DNA from: Cymodocea nodosa
Taxonomy: Eukaryota > Streptophyta > Magnoliopsida > Alismatales > Cymodoceaceae
DNA length: 64,000 nucleotides
NCBI GenBank assembly: GCA_036874045.1
Contig: JAZBRI010000004.1
Coordinates: 2,728,001-2,792,000, forward strand
Direction: 5' to 3'
In this document: one piece after another, positions 9,923-21,600 of the stretch
Layout: each line of letters opens with the position of its first letter
How positions within the stretch are numbered: position 1 is the first letter of the stretch
The notes under the pieces: model-generated
Database searches by the model: none
The model's input: the letters and a program-made list of their open reading frames with translations, nothing else
What the model was told of the DNA's origin: nothing
Position numbers and translations under genes: made by a program

Positions 9923-11975
9923 TGTTAGGTATTTGATTAATGTAATTTTGATAACAAAATCTATTGTGATTTATAAATGTAATATTGCAAAAAAATTGAT
10001 TTTTACATGTATATATAAATTATCTTGAGTAAAGATATAAAAGAAGTTACCAAACAAAGTAAAAAAGTAAATGAAAAAGAAGAGGAAATTGACAAGGACT
10101 CAGAACTCACACTTTGTGTTAGTTTCGACACTTGTAAATCGTCAAGTAAAAAACCAAATCCTCAAGAAGCACTCATCCATACATACACATACTAGGATTT
10201 TCACTCATTTTATGTCTTAGTGTGGCATAAAGCATGCATGCAATGTGTTCATGCATTTAAAAATATTTTTCACAAAATCACATCATGAAATCTAAGAATT
10301 TTCTTTGCTACAAAATTGATATATCGATATAAAACAATTGGCATACCATTTTAGTAAACTTTAGTAACCCAAGTTTAAAACAAAAACGGCATGCTAATTT
10401 TACAAAATGGTATACCTTTGATCAACCTAGGCAATCCAATGTTATGGAACAAAAATAACATACTGATTTTATAAAAGTATATACCAATTTTGTTACAGTG
10501 TAGAGTCATCTAATAACAGCATAATATATTCCCAAACAGTATACCAATCTATTCAACTATCAAAGGCAACTACATATCAATAATCAAAATGGCATACCAT
10601 TTTAGTAGCCATTATAGAAAAGTTTTAACCATTACACATTCATTTCTCAACCAATATTTATATAATTTTATTGGTCACAAATTTTAACCTAGAAATGTCA
10701 TTCTAGGTCTCAAATTTAACCTAGAAATGTCATTCTCTTAAGCTTCACTTTCATTCTCTAAAGAAAAAAATCTCATTCCTTCCCATTCTTTCAAGTGCAC
10801 AAATAAAATTGTTAAAATTCTAATTTAAAATTAATTAGTATATTGGTATTAAAATGGGTACAACATAAAGATTTCCAAGAAGTCACTCATCTTAGTACTA
10901 TTCTTACATAAATACGTTTAACTTGAGTTCTAATAGAATCTAATGCTTTATCATATAATTTTTATGATAATACTTGCAACACTTTTTCTGGATTATGTAC
11001 TTTGCATGAGGGCCTCCTTTTATGTGTCGAACAATAGGTTACTCTGAAGGAAGTGAAAGTTAAAGGTGGATTCCCACATCATCTACAAGCTAGTGAGGGA
11101 GGAGAGGTGTCCAAGTCTCAAGGGAAATTTCTTTTGGTTTGAGCTCTTGCAATTGATTGAATAGGTGGCTTCTTTTTCTCATATCTATAAGGAAGGTAAC
11201 AAGATGGAGAATTGTTTGGCCAAAGAAGGATTATGTTTAAGGAGATATGCTTATTGTAACTCTGTTGAAGATTGAAGATTTGTTGAGAGAGATAAGAAGG
11301 CAATTCATCCTAGACAAATGGTGTATTCTCAATTACAGAAAGAGTTAGCTTCTTTTTTCTATTATGATTGTTGTACTTTTTTGTTGTGAGATTTAAGTCT
11401 AGTCCCTCTCACTTGTATTTGAACAGATTTTTTTGGATCCCCACCTCATAAATTAGATCAGGGTTTCTTTTTTTTCAAAAAAAAAGTGCACACATAAAGC
11501 TCATTAAAGATCATTTACATACATTGAAGAGGAAAGTTACTCAAAGAGGATATAGAGCTTCAAGTGTGAAAGAAATTCAACAAGTTTAGCTCATCAGGCT
11601 ATCACAAGGACTCAAGTTCTAAGAAGGTGCTATGGATTGCATGGAGACGGCTCTACAATGAATAAAGGTAAGGTTCGATAAATTTGTCAAGGAAATTGTA
11701 ATATCTGATGTTAACCCATAACAACACCGAGTAAGTGTAAGATCAAGTAAAAAAATGAAAAATGGACGTAGTATGAACTATAGGTGAATCACTATAAATT
11801 TTCTTATGTATTTCTTATTATCTTTCATCTCCTCACCTAGGATAGCTTGTTACAATTATAAATATTGTGTACTTATTGAAAATCATTGTTAATCATTTAA
11901 GTATTCCTTAATTTGCTTAAAATTATTAAAATTCACTTTTCGTCTCTTCTTTAATGAAACCATCCAATCCTAACA
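9923..11975 (+). mobile_element. Probable solo LTR of a long-LTR Copia family, with LINE insertion
   Basis: The segment starts TGTTAGG and ends CCTAACA, the TG...CA form of an LTR. It is flanked by GTCAT (9918-9922) and GACAT (11976-11980), a 4/5 target duplication. Its 3' part (AATCACTATAAATTTTCTTATG near 11786, and a T-rich stretch before CCTAACA) resembles the element ending near 44896. Without the embedded LINE tail (about 11030-11490) the LTR would be about 1.6 kb, like the LTR-like blocks at 33081-34652 and 40226-44896. No pol coding flanks it, which fits a solo LTR. Confidence 0.55.
11030..11490 (+). mobile_element. LINE (L1-type) 3' fragment with RNase H remnant
   Basis: Translation around 11155-11300 gives an RNase H C-terminal motif (HIYKEGNKMENCLAKEG, like the H..REGN..AD.LA block of plant L1 LINEs). 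A 3' tail and a T-rich then A-rich run end near 11490. Stops interrupt it. It is nested in the LTR above. The 5' limit is vague. Confidence 0.6.
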
Positions 11976-11980
11976 GACAT

Positions 11981-12686
11981 TACCAAGCACTCATGCTGAA
12001 AAAGCATTCTTCATTTCAAAATATTTTGATCTGTACATGCAAGAAATATCAAGACATGGATGAGGTGTGGTTGCCATAGCTCACATTTTTTTGGATCTTT
12101 CATTTTTGGGTATTCTAAAAAAGGTTTTACTCTACCCAATAAAACACTTTCTCTTAGATTACATATTTCTTTTGCAATTTTGCAAGTCTCTTTGTATTCT
12201 GATAGACCTTTCCTCAAATGTTATTTCCATTTACAAGCATTCGTAATGATTATACAGGCTTAAGATCAATACATCAAAAAAACAAACAAAGAATAACTCA
12301 TTACCAGAGTCTGCACGAGACTGGTATTGCAAATTGGATTGAATCCCAAATGATGCAGATCTTCTTGGAAAGGATGCCATAAGATATTGACTGCCGTTGG
12401 AGAGTGCATACTAGGTAGTACGTCCAAAGCAGTTGAAATCAATAGATACCCTACAGAATGTATCAAGGTGGATCAAGATCAAAATATCCTAAAGCATTCA
12501 AATTTGTATGATCAAAACAAAATGTCCATGCCATGGGTTTCAGAGGTCTTTATAGTTCTGCAAAGATCTAACGCACAAATAGGATGCATTTGTTAACTTA
12601 ATATCAGACAAAAGAACATCCAAATGAACATCATAAAGGCAGTTGATCCAGAGAGCTTACATTTATTATGAACGATAGCAAACAAC
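11981..12686 (-). other. Makorin 3' UTR and flank
   Basis: This is the sequence downstream of the makorin stop on the minus strand. Open frames of 60-70 codons occur but have no recognisable features. It likely holds the 3' UTR, then the border with the LTR at 11975. No poly(A) signal could be singled out with confidence. Confidence 0.45.
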
Positions 12687-15600
12687 CTAAAGACGCAACT
12701 CCCTCAGAAAATCTGAAAGCCTGGAAATAAAAATATACAAAAAGTCAGAACTAATTATTAAAAAAGACAAATGCCTAATAAATATACACAAATGTGGTCA
12801 ATATTAGATGCAGACAATGTGTAAGTAGGTTCTTACCTAATATCTTTAGCTATAACAGTGTTGCCATCTTCAGAATCAAGATGTCGCAGCACCACTTCTT
12901 CCAACCGACCATCAGGATAAGCATGCTATTTCAAAGTCGGATCTTTGAATCAGTGTCTTATCATTCATCAATATTAGATCCAGTTATATTAATTATTTAA
13001 GGAGTAAATAAGAGGATGGGAAAAATTGAAAAAAACACTACTATAGAGAAATAACATGAAAATGTGCATCATAACTGCAGTTGCCATAAATGAGCAACAA
13101 CAGAAATAATAGCTTTCCAACTTGAAAAACTGGCAATCCCCCTATAAAAAATCTCAACTGCTTCAGTATACAGATATAAACTTGTAAAGAAAATTGAACA
13201 TTCTGTGCTGGAAATTTGGAATTTCACAAAGTGCAGTAACCACATGATAGGGAGATTCAGTCCAACAACAATAACAAAATAGTAGTGAATCACTTGGAAA
13301 CACATGAAATGCTATAACTGAATTATTTCATTAATAAAATATAAGGTTTCTATATATAGAGGCTACATAGAAAAAATAAGTATCATTTTAGCAATGTAAA
13401 ACTAAACTCATACAGAACAGCTAACTCTAATACATTAATGTACTCTAACAGTCCCTCTCAAGATGGAGCATCTAACTTACAATATACTTAATAAAAAACA
13501 TAAATATAACTAAAAAGAACGGATACATGGAAAAACATAAATATTAGTTGTAGTAATAACAACAAAAAACAGTAATAATTATTGTAACAGAAGAAGCAAA
13601 AGGAATAATCTAAATCTAGAAAACACCATATCTTAGACAGTAGTAGATTAATCAGCAAATAATACAATTTAAGACAGTAAAACAAATAAACAAATTTGAT
13701 CTATCCCCAAGAAGTAAAGACAGGTAGATAAATGTGATTTGCCCTCCAGATTTTGTAAAATTGATTTTTTGTGATTTTTTTTTCTTAAAATTCTGCCATC
13801 TTGACACCTTTTTCTATGCAATTTTTTTCTCTTTCTCTTCATCTTTCTCTCTCCCCCTTCCCTTTTATTTTATTTTTTTCAAAGGTTAATTGTGAGGTTG
13901 TAATTTTTATGTTTTTATCTTGATGAATTAGGGGAGTAGGATTAAAAGTGATCAAGAAGAATGGGAGGATGTTCCAAGGGCTAGAGATGGGTTGGAGGTT
14001 AGTGATCGGAAGTTCATTTAGGTGTCAATTGCATGGATGTGACAATAGACCTGACACCATGGCCATCCTCCTCAACCTAGAGTCAGGTGGGTTGATCATG
14101 CTTCATGCAAGGAAGCAATGATGGTGAGTGGATGAGGATTGGCAAGAGGGAGTGGTAATTTGGGAAGGAGGCGATGGAGGTCAGAAGCACATGTGTTAGT
14201 GTCTCGAGATGTTTGGAGTTGGAAAAAGGAATCAAGAAAGAAGCCAAACTAACTTTGGGTATGGATGGAAATAATGTGTAGCTAGGCAAAAAATGAATAA
14301 AAACATGACTTAAAACCATCAATTTTACCATATGGTTAGATTTGGTTTAGCCATATAGGCACTTACTAAGTGCACAACTCTATCAGAAAATCACCTTGGC
14401 ACATTAACAAACATGATCATCAATTATCACATTTTGCAGGACTGTGAGCCAGATGCAACCATTGATACTTAAGAACTTAATAAACAATTGGTTAAGATGC
14501 AAATAAAATAAGTGATCTTGCACAAAATATGCAATGATAGCAATTGAAATTGTGCAGGCTACCTTCCAAAAGTCCTTTAATCTAGCTCAAAATTGACAAA
14601 GTAGATGGGAAGTTAACTTCCTCAGCTATTCCAAAGATGAAAAAAGTGTGCTCATCTTGAGAAAAATAACAACAGATGTAACTAAGAGAACACATAGTTT
14701 CAATTAGAAAATATTATACAACTGATTGTCAACAAAAATTAAGTTAAGCTAATTAGAGTATGACAATACGAGGCTCCTACTTCAAAAAGGAAGAGTCCAC
14801 GTGTACCCACCAATGTAGTGAAAGGGTCCATTTACATGCAGGCTTAATATATAGAAAGGTTGTTTCCTAAACTTTAAACTCGTAATCTCAAAGTTACAAT
14901 GGAACAACCTTACCTTTGAACCAAGGCTCACTTTTGTGATATAAAATATTAAATGTAAAGCATAATTATTATAAATACTTGGGATGTTCAAAGTGTCTGT
15001 GCTGATTTTTTAAAAGAAAACACATCTATATTGCATGTTAATGAAGAATACAAGTGAATAATAAAAAGTTTCCAAAAATCCAGATTACACTAAAGCCTGC
15101 TGGACAATGGAGAATGCCATGAAGATGGCAATCACCATAAGGAAAACCATGACTTTAGTGTTAATAAATTTGTAATCCGTACAAATGAGCACTACAAACT
15201 GAGTGAGCTCCCCTGGATGACTCTACAAACTTCTACCCTTCACAAAAGCACCCTGGGAAGAAGAAATAATTCTAGGAAGAATCAGACATAAGCATTGGAC
15301 TATAACTTTAGACAATCTTCTATCTAGCATTACACAAACTTATCGAATAGAAGTCCTTGAAATTGGTAACAGCTTCCTTTTTTGGAATAAGAGCTAGGAA
15401 GGTAGCCTTCCAAGCCTTATCCAGAAGATCACCTTTGAAAACACCTTGGATAGCATTGACCAAGTCAGCATCCACTATATCCCACATATCTTGATAAAAT
15501 TCCATGGAAAAACCATCTGGGCCAGGGGCCTTATCTCTCTCCAAGGAAAAAACAACATTTCTGATATCTTCTTTAGTGGAAATTGCACATAAGAGCCGAT

Positions 15601-18600
15601 TGTCATTACTGTCCAACAACTAACTGAGGAATGTTGGCCAAAAGGTCCTGACCTGAAAAATTAACATCTTCAGAAGAGAGAAGGTGAGAATAAAAGTCCA
15701 CACTGCTGATCTGAAGCCAGACAATGTCATTCTCATCTTTATTTTGATTCTTCAGCATTATTCTAAAAGGTTTGAGTTCCTCCTCATTTTTAACTACCTG
15801 GTGAAAAAATTTGATGTTTTTATCTCCCTCTCTGAGCCACTTAATTCTCGCATTTTGGGCAAAAAAAATTTCTTTGCATAGCTCAATATTCATCAACTCC
15901 TGTTTAAGCTCCTCCCCATTTCTAAAGACTGAGTCATTCCAGCCTATATGAAGAGAGTCTCCCCCATTCTAAGTGACAAGTTGCCTTTGAATCTTCCCTT
16001 CTTTTTTAAAAATGTTCCCAAAAGTTCTATTCCATTGCTTCATATGCTGTTTAAGACAAGTGACTTTCCTGTTGATGTTTGTGATTGGCTGAGAATTGCT
16101 ACCTTTGTTCCAGCTCTGTCCTACAACAGTTTTAAAACCTTGGCATTTCATCTACATGTGCTGAAATCTAAAAGGAAGGGGACCCATCTGATGAATGTCA
16201 CCTGTTTTAATTAAAATAGGTGTGTGATCTGATCTGATCTGATCCAAGGTAAGTACTCTGCTAGAGTGTTGCTATCATTAATTAAAGCAGTGCTGGCCAG
16301 CACTCTATCCACACAGCAATACCTTCTGTTAATGCCCTGACGGTTGTTACACCAGGAGAAAAAATCCCCTATGTGCTGAGGTTGTATTAACTCCAGAAGG
16401 TGGATGATTTTATTGAAATCTGAAATGTTATGGAAATTCAGGTCAGAGGTGCCTATAGCTTCAGATTCATTTTGGATGGTGTTGAAATCCCCTCCTTAAA
16501 GTCATCTGCCATTCTGCAGTAAACCCTTAACCTGAGTGAGCTCTTTCCACAAGTTAGCTCTCCTAGAGACATTGCAATCAGCATAAATAGATGATAAGAA
16601 GACATCACTTAGACCCAAACCCTGAATCTTGAGGGTGAGAGACTGATCCCACAAAAGAATCTCGTTAATTTGAAGAGATTCTTTCAAAAAAATCCAGATT
16701 TTTCTAGATGCTTTATTACTAATCCAGCCGGGAAGTTTGATAAATTTTGCCACCTTAGGTTGGTACTCCACCAGAAAAGGCTCCATTATGGCTACAACTT
16801 GAAAATTGTTCGTTCTGATCAAATTCTTAAGATGACATTGAGTGACCTTATTAGCAAGGCCCCTACAGTCTAGAAAAGAATCTTCACTAGCAGCTAATTT
16901 TTGCCCATAAATAGTTAGTGTCAATGGATTAGTTGCATCCAAACCTTGAGATAAAGGGTGTAATCCAAAAAAGGATTCATAAGTGGGTTGTTAATGAAGT
17001 CAAATTTACCAAATTTTGGGGAGTCAGTATCAATTTATGTCAGATTGCTCCACATATAGTTCCTCAAACCACATTATCTAAATGAAAAAGAGCCAATCCA
17101 AATTGATCCAGCAACAGATTTGCTATAGAATGAATGCATTTATTTTTCAAATGATTCATATCAACAAGTGTACCCACTCCAATCAAATGATCCACAGCAA
17201 CCAATATCCCCTTTGGGGGGTGGGCGTGTTTACATGTGCCTACCAAGGGAGAATTGAATCAATGACTGGAGTGGGGACAAGTGAGACCCCCCCTCCCCCC
17301 CAACAGACACACCCCAAAGTTGCCCTAGGACCATTTGGTAGAAAGTCTTTGTTTGAATCAAGGAATTCTTTGCCTGAAAAAGAATCAGACTGACTAATAG
17401 AATTGTGGAATGCAATAATGGTTAGGAACTTTTCATATTGCCCCCAAGTCTCCTTGGGTCCATTGTTCAAAGCAAGGTGTAAAAATGACTCAAGTATATT
17501 ATATATATACTATTTCTGGAAGGAATAAATGGACCAGAATTTATTGGTTGACATTTCAGGTTTCAACACTTTAATTCCTGAAGTTTCAGGTATTTAGGTG
17601 GCTGGAAATAAAAGGACTGCTACAACACTAATTGGAAATAAATTTCTAATTAGTGTAGCCTTCCTCTATTGCCTATATAAGGGGAGGCAATCTGAGAGCT
17701 AAAGAGAGCAGATTCACACCCTTCTTACAGCTCTGTCCTGAGCTTCCACCCTCTTCCAATCAGTGTGCCAACTTCTGTAGGAAGTTGCTTCATCTCTGAA
17801 GAATTCTGCTGCTGTCTTGTTGCAGAAATCTACTACTGTTGCAGAAATCTGCTACTGTCCTGTTACCGATATCTGATCTTCATTTCTGTACAAGAGTTTA
17901 ACTCTTGATCTGAGCTATACTCTCTCCCAGAAATTAGTAAAACTGCCTATCTTACCTGTGGACGTAGTCCTTTTGGGTGAATCACGTAAAATTGTTTGTG
18001 TTATGGTTTGATCTTCTACTTTATTTTCTTGTTAATCTAATCTCCAAAATTTTAACACAAGGAATTCTTTGCCTAAACAGGAATCAGACTGACTAATAGA
18101 GTTGTGTGATATGATGAGAGTTAGGACCTTTTCTCATTCCAAGGGACAGGATTTGCAACAATAAGTGACTTGATCCCCCACATAATTGTAGCATCCTAGT
18201 GTATGTACAGAATGGAATCTACTCTAGATTGCTATGAAAATAAAGTTGAAAAAGCAAACAAGGAACAGATTAGCCTTTGGAAGCCCAACAATCTACCACA
18301 ACTGGCCAAAATTTTGAGGGATTGGTGGGATCTCTGAAGCCCCATCTCTACAAAAAAGGGGTATCCTGCTATAGAAGCATCTGATTGTTAAGGGTCAACT
18401 ACCCCAAATTATTACAGATCACTTTCTAAGCTATTAGTGGACTTCTTTAGTTGACTTAAACACTGAAAATTAGAGAAATTTTTTTTTCCTAATTGCTTAT
18501 GAAATCTTGATACCCTAAGAAGTGCAACAAATCGAATCTGCAAAAGAAGAAATCTGGCGACTTTGATGTGTTTCACTGTTAACATTTGTTTCATGCATAT

Positions 18601-21600
18601 TGTATATGACGTGATTAGTTATCAATATACTGTGATTAGTGGTTTAGTTTATTGTTGTTTAAGTTTTCTTATTAATTAACGTACAAAAAATCTCATAACA
18701 TTTAAACTCTAAAAAATTAACCATATCTGTGTCCAAGTCACTTATTCATGTCATTAGAAATAATACTTGTATATGTGTCCATGTCATTTAATTGAAAATT
18801 GGAGGCATATACATCCATAACCATGTTGACATACACCTATATTTGTATCTAGGCATCAAGGATAAACCTTCATATTTCTACTTCTTTGCTCTTAATGATT
18901 ATGCAAATGTGGTTTTTATGGTCAACTATACAATTTTATTGGGAAGACTTATTATGTCTTTATGCCAAAGAAAAAAATGAAATTAACTAAAAGTCCAGGA
19001 GAAAAAACCAGTAAGATTTATATAGAAACTAAGAAAAAGATGCCAAGAATATGACAATTAACTTAGGAGAATCAAAAAAGTCCACCACAATAGCTATATT
19101 AAGTACAAAATGTAATCGACACCACCACAATAGCTACATCAAGTACACAATGTTATCTACACCAGTCTGCTTTCTTTTCAAGTACAAATGTTCCCATATT
19201 ATTCAAGCACTAATCCTATTTTTAATAAGAACACTAGAGAGACATTTATGGTTTATAAGTTCTTAATTAATTTTACAAATAAGTTCCACATAGAAAATGG
19301 AAGACCCAATCACCACGTTTGCCACAATGTCATATATAAAGATAAACAATTTCAACTATTACTAATTCTTCATGATTAGGAGATAACTCCTAGAAAGAAT
19401 ACCCCACAAGCTGAGTTCAAGCAAAAAAAATCTCTCTTTTGTGAAGTCCTATTCCATTAAAATTTGCCACCAGAATCTGAATAATTGAAGACAAACTTTT
19501 ACAACCATCTATTGGCTAATTCTACAGGGATTTTTTGCTTGCATACCCTTGGAAAACATCAAAATGATGCATATACCATTAAAAAATACATATTTATCCG
19601 TATGCCCTCATGTAAAGTAACCATTTTTATAAATGCCACTATCGTTAACATCTTTCATTTATCATCTGTTTGAACCATTAAGTTCATGTAAAAAGACTAT
19701 TTTAACCTTTTACCATGCTAAATTTCTTTTCCTCTTCAATGCTACTCTAATTTAGAAAAAACTTATGATAGAATACCTAGAAACCTATCATGATGGATTT
19801 TTTTTAAAAAAAAGAGTACCCATTTGATATATTGATATCATAAAGAACATATATGAAAGAGTAGTTATCATAGGAGGAGAAGCTAAGAAATTTCCAATAG
19901 GCGTAAGTTTACAACAATGAAAATGCTTTTGGAAAATTGTGTGATAGAAGGTATCCCTAATGTTGGAACATAAGAAATGAATGGAATTTGTACATAATTC
20001 ATAACCAAATAAGACCTCTATATACAAAGACTACATAGAGAAGACAAAGGCATCATAAGCAATGTGAAACTAAACCCACTTACAACACAAAATCTTAATA
20101 CATTATTTTCCCTAACACTTAAAATTAAAAGAAAAATTCTATAAAATTATTATTTGCCCAATTATACTTTAAATACTTGGTTGTAAAGCATAATCATATA
20201 CAAAAATTTAGTGTTGTTGAGATGTATAGCCTTAAATTAATGAGTGCTAATACTACAAAAGATAAACTTAAAAACAATTTTATTAGAAAGAGAGTAGAAG
20301 TCACATCTATTGAAAATAAAATAAGAGAAAATAGGCTTAAGTAGTTTGTCATATCCTTAGGAGATCAAGGATGCACCAATTAGGAGAGCAAATTTAATTA
20401 ATACAAAAGGAATTAAAAGTAGGTAAATCTAAAACTACTTGGTTAGGAATTGTAGGAAAAGATTTAAATTTGTATAGTTTAATTGAAAACTTGGCAATAG
20501 CAAAAAATATTTGGAAGAAAGAATTCATGTCGTCAACTCCATGTAGTAGAATTGACTTAAATTATTATTTTTTTAATGCTAAACTCTTAGCCCTACTCTC
20601 TTTCCTCCTGCTATGCTACACCCTCCACTCCAATTCTCCTTCCTTCACTAAACACTAATCTCAATCTCTGATTGCACTCACTCAAAAAAGACAAAGAGCC
20701 AACTCATCGAAAAACCTCAAAATCACATAGATGCTAGTTGAAGCCCCCTCACTAGCAACAAACCTTTTATACACTTTTCCTTAATAGTACACGGAGAGAA
20801 AAGGCTCAAAAAAGGAGTTGAAGCCCATTCTAATAAAAGGGAAAAAAGGAGTACCCAAGTGTCAAGATGTGCAGGAGGAGTTGAATAGATCATGTTGAAA
20901 GGTGGGGAGACCTATTATGGAGAAGAGGAAATGGTCCCTTCGAATTTTTTCCTCCTCTAGTCCTTGTCACCACCACCTCCTCTACTTCCTCTCCCTCTCT
21001 TTTTTCTATTCCTAATACATTAACCAATCTCCATCTTGTGCAAAAAAGTGAGAGGGAGATGGTGGTGAGAAGCAAGAGAAGGAGATGTGTAAGAGAGGGT
21101 GCATGCAAGAGAGAGAGAAAGAGACAAAAGAAGAAGATGATGGTGGTGATGATGAATAAGAACAGGTGTTAACAATTAGGAAAAAAAGAAAATAAGTCAC
21201 AAAAAAGGGGTAAGTCAATCATTTTACATTCCTAGGTTAAGAGAAAACCATGGTTAGGTTAGAAAAAGTAATTGTAATGGCACTAATGTATAACATTAGA
21301 TTTTATGAGAGCATACAGATAAATATTTTTTTTTTAATGGCATGCACAACATTTCAATGTTTTCTAAGGGTGCGCAAGCAAAAATTCTTTCTCATTTCCC
21401 TTCTTTAAAGCTATTCTATAACAAAATCCTACTCTAGGAATAGATCACTAATTCCACTACTAAAATGTGATATATCCAGTAAATTTTAGAGTAATTTTTA
21501 TTTGAAGGAAGCCAACCCTAAGCTAAAATTATGGATGGCTACACATAACTTGGTCAGTAAAGTAATGAAGAAATGCAATGACAAAGAAGAAGCACTGCAA

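Larger units (their letters stand above)
15170..18350 (-). mobile_element. L1-type LINE with endonuclease and reverse transcriptase remnants
   Basis: Minus-strand pieces: a region upstream near 17240-17470 that may be the ORF1/5' part; an endonuclease-like block at 16502-16942 ([11 protein letters not shown], then [15 protein letters not shown]); a linker at 15606-15896 ([18 protein letters not shown], a classic plant L1 segment); and reverse transcriptase at 15320-15619 ([31 protein letters not shown]). It continues to [10 protein letters not shown] near 15220. Stops and frameshifts break it, and it is 3'-incomplete. A solo LTR (17478-18057) sits in its 5' part. The whole lies in makorin intron 4 in the gene's orientation. 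Confidence 0.8.

Noticed and set aside
13488..13685. 65-codon minus-strand frame
   Set aside because: Leu/Phe/Tyr-rich low complexity in an intron.
15060..15175. Signal-peptide-like minus-strand frame ([14 protein letters not shown])
   Set aside because: Short and adjacent to LINE remnants; no mature protein part.
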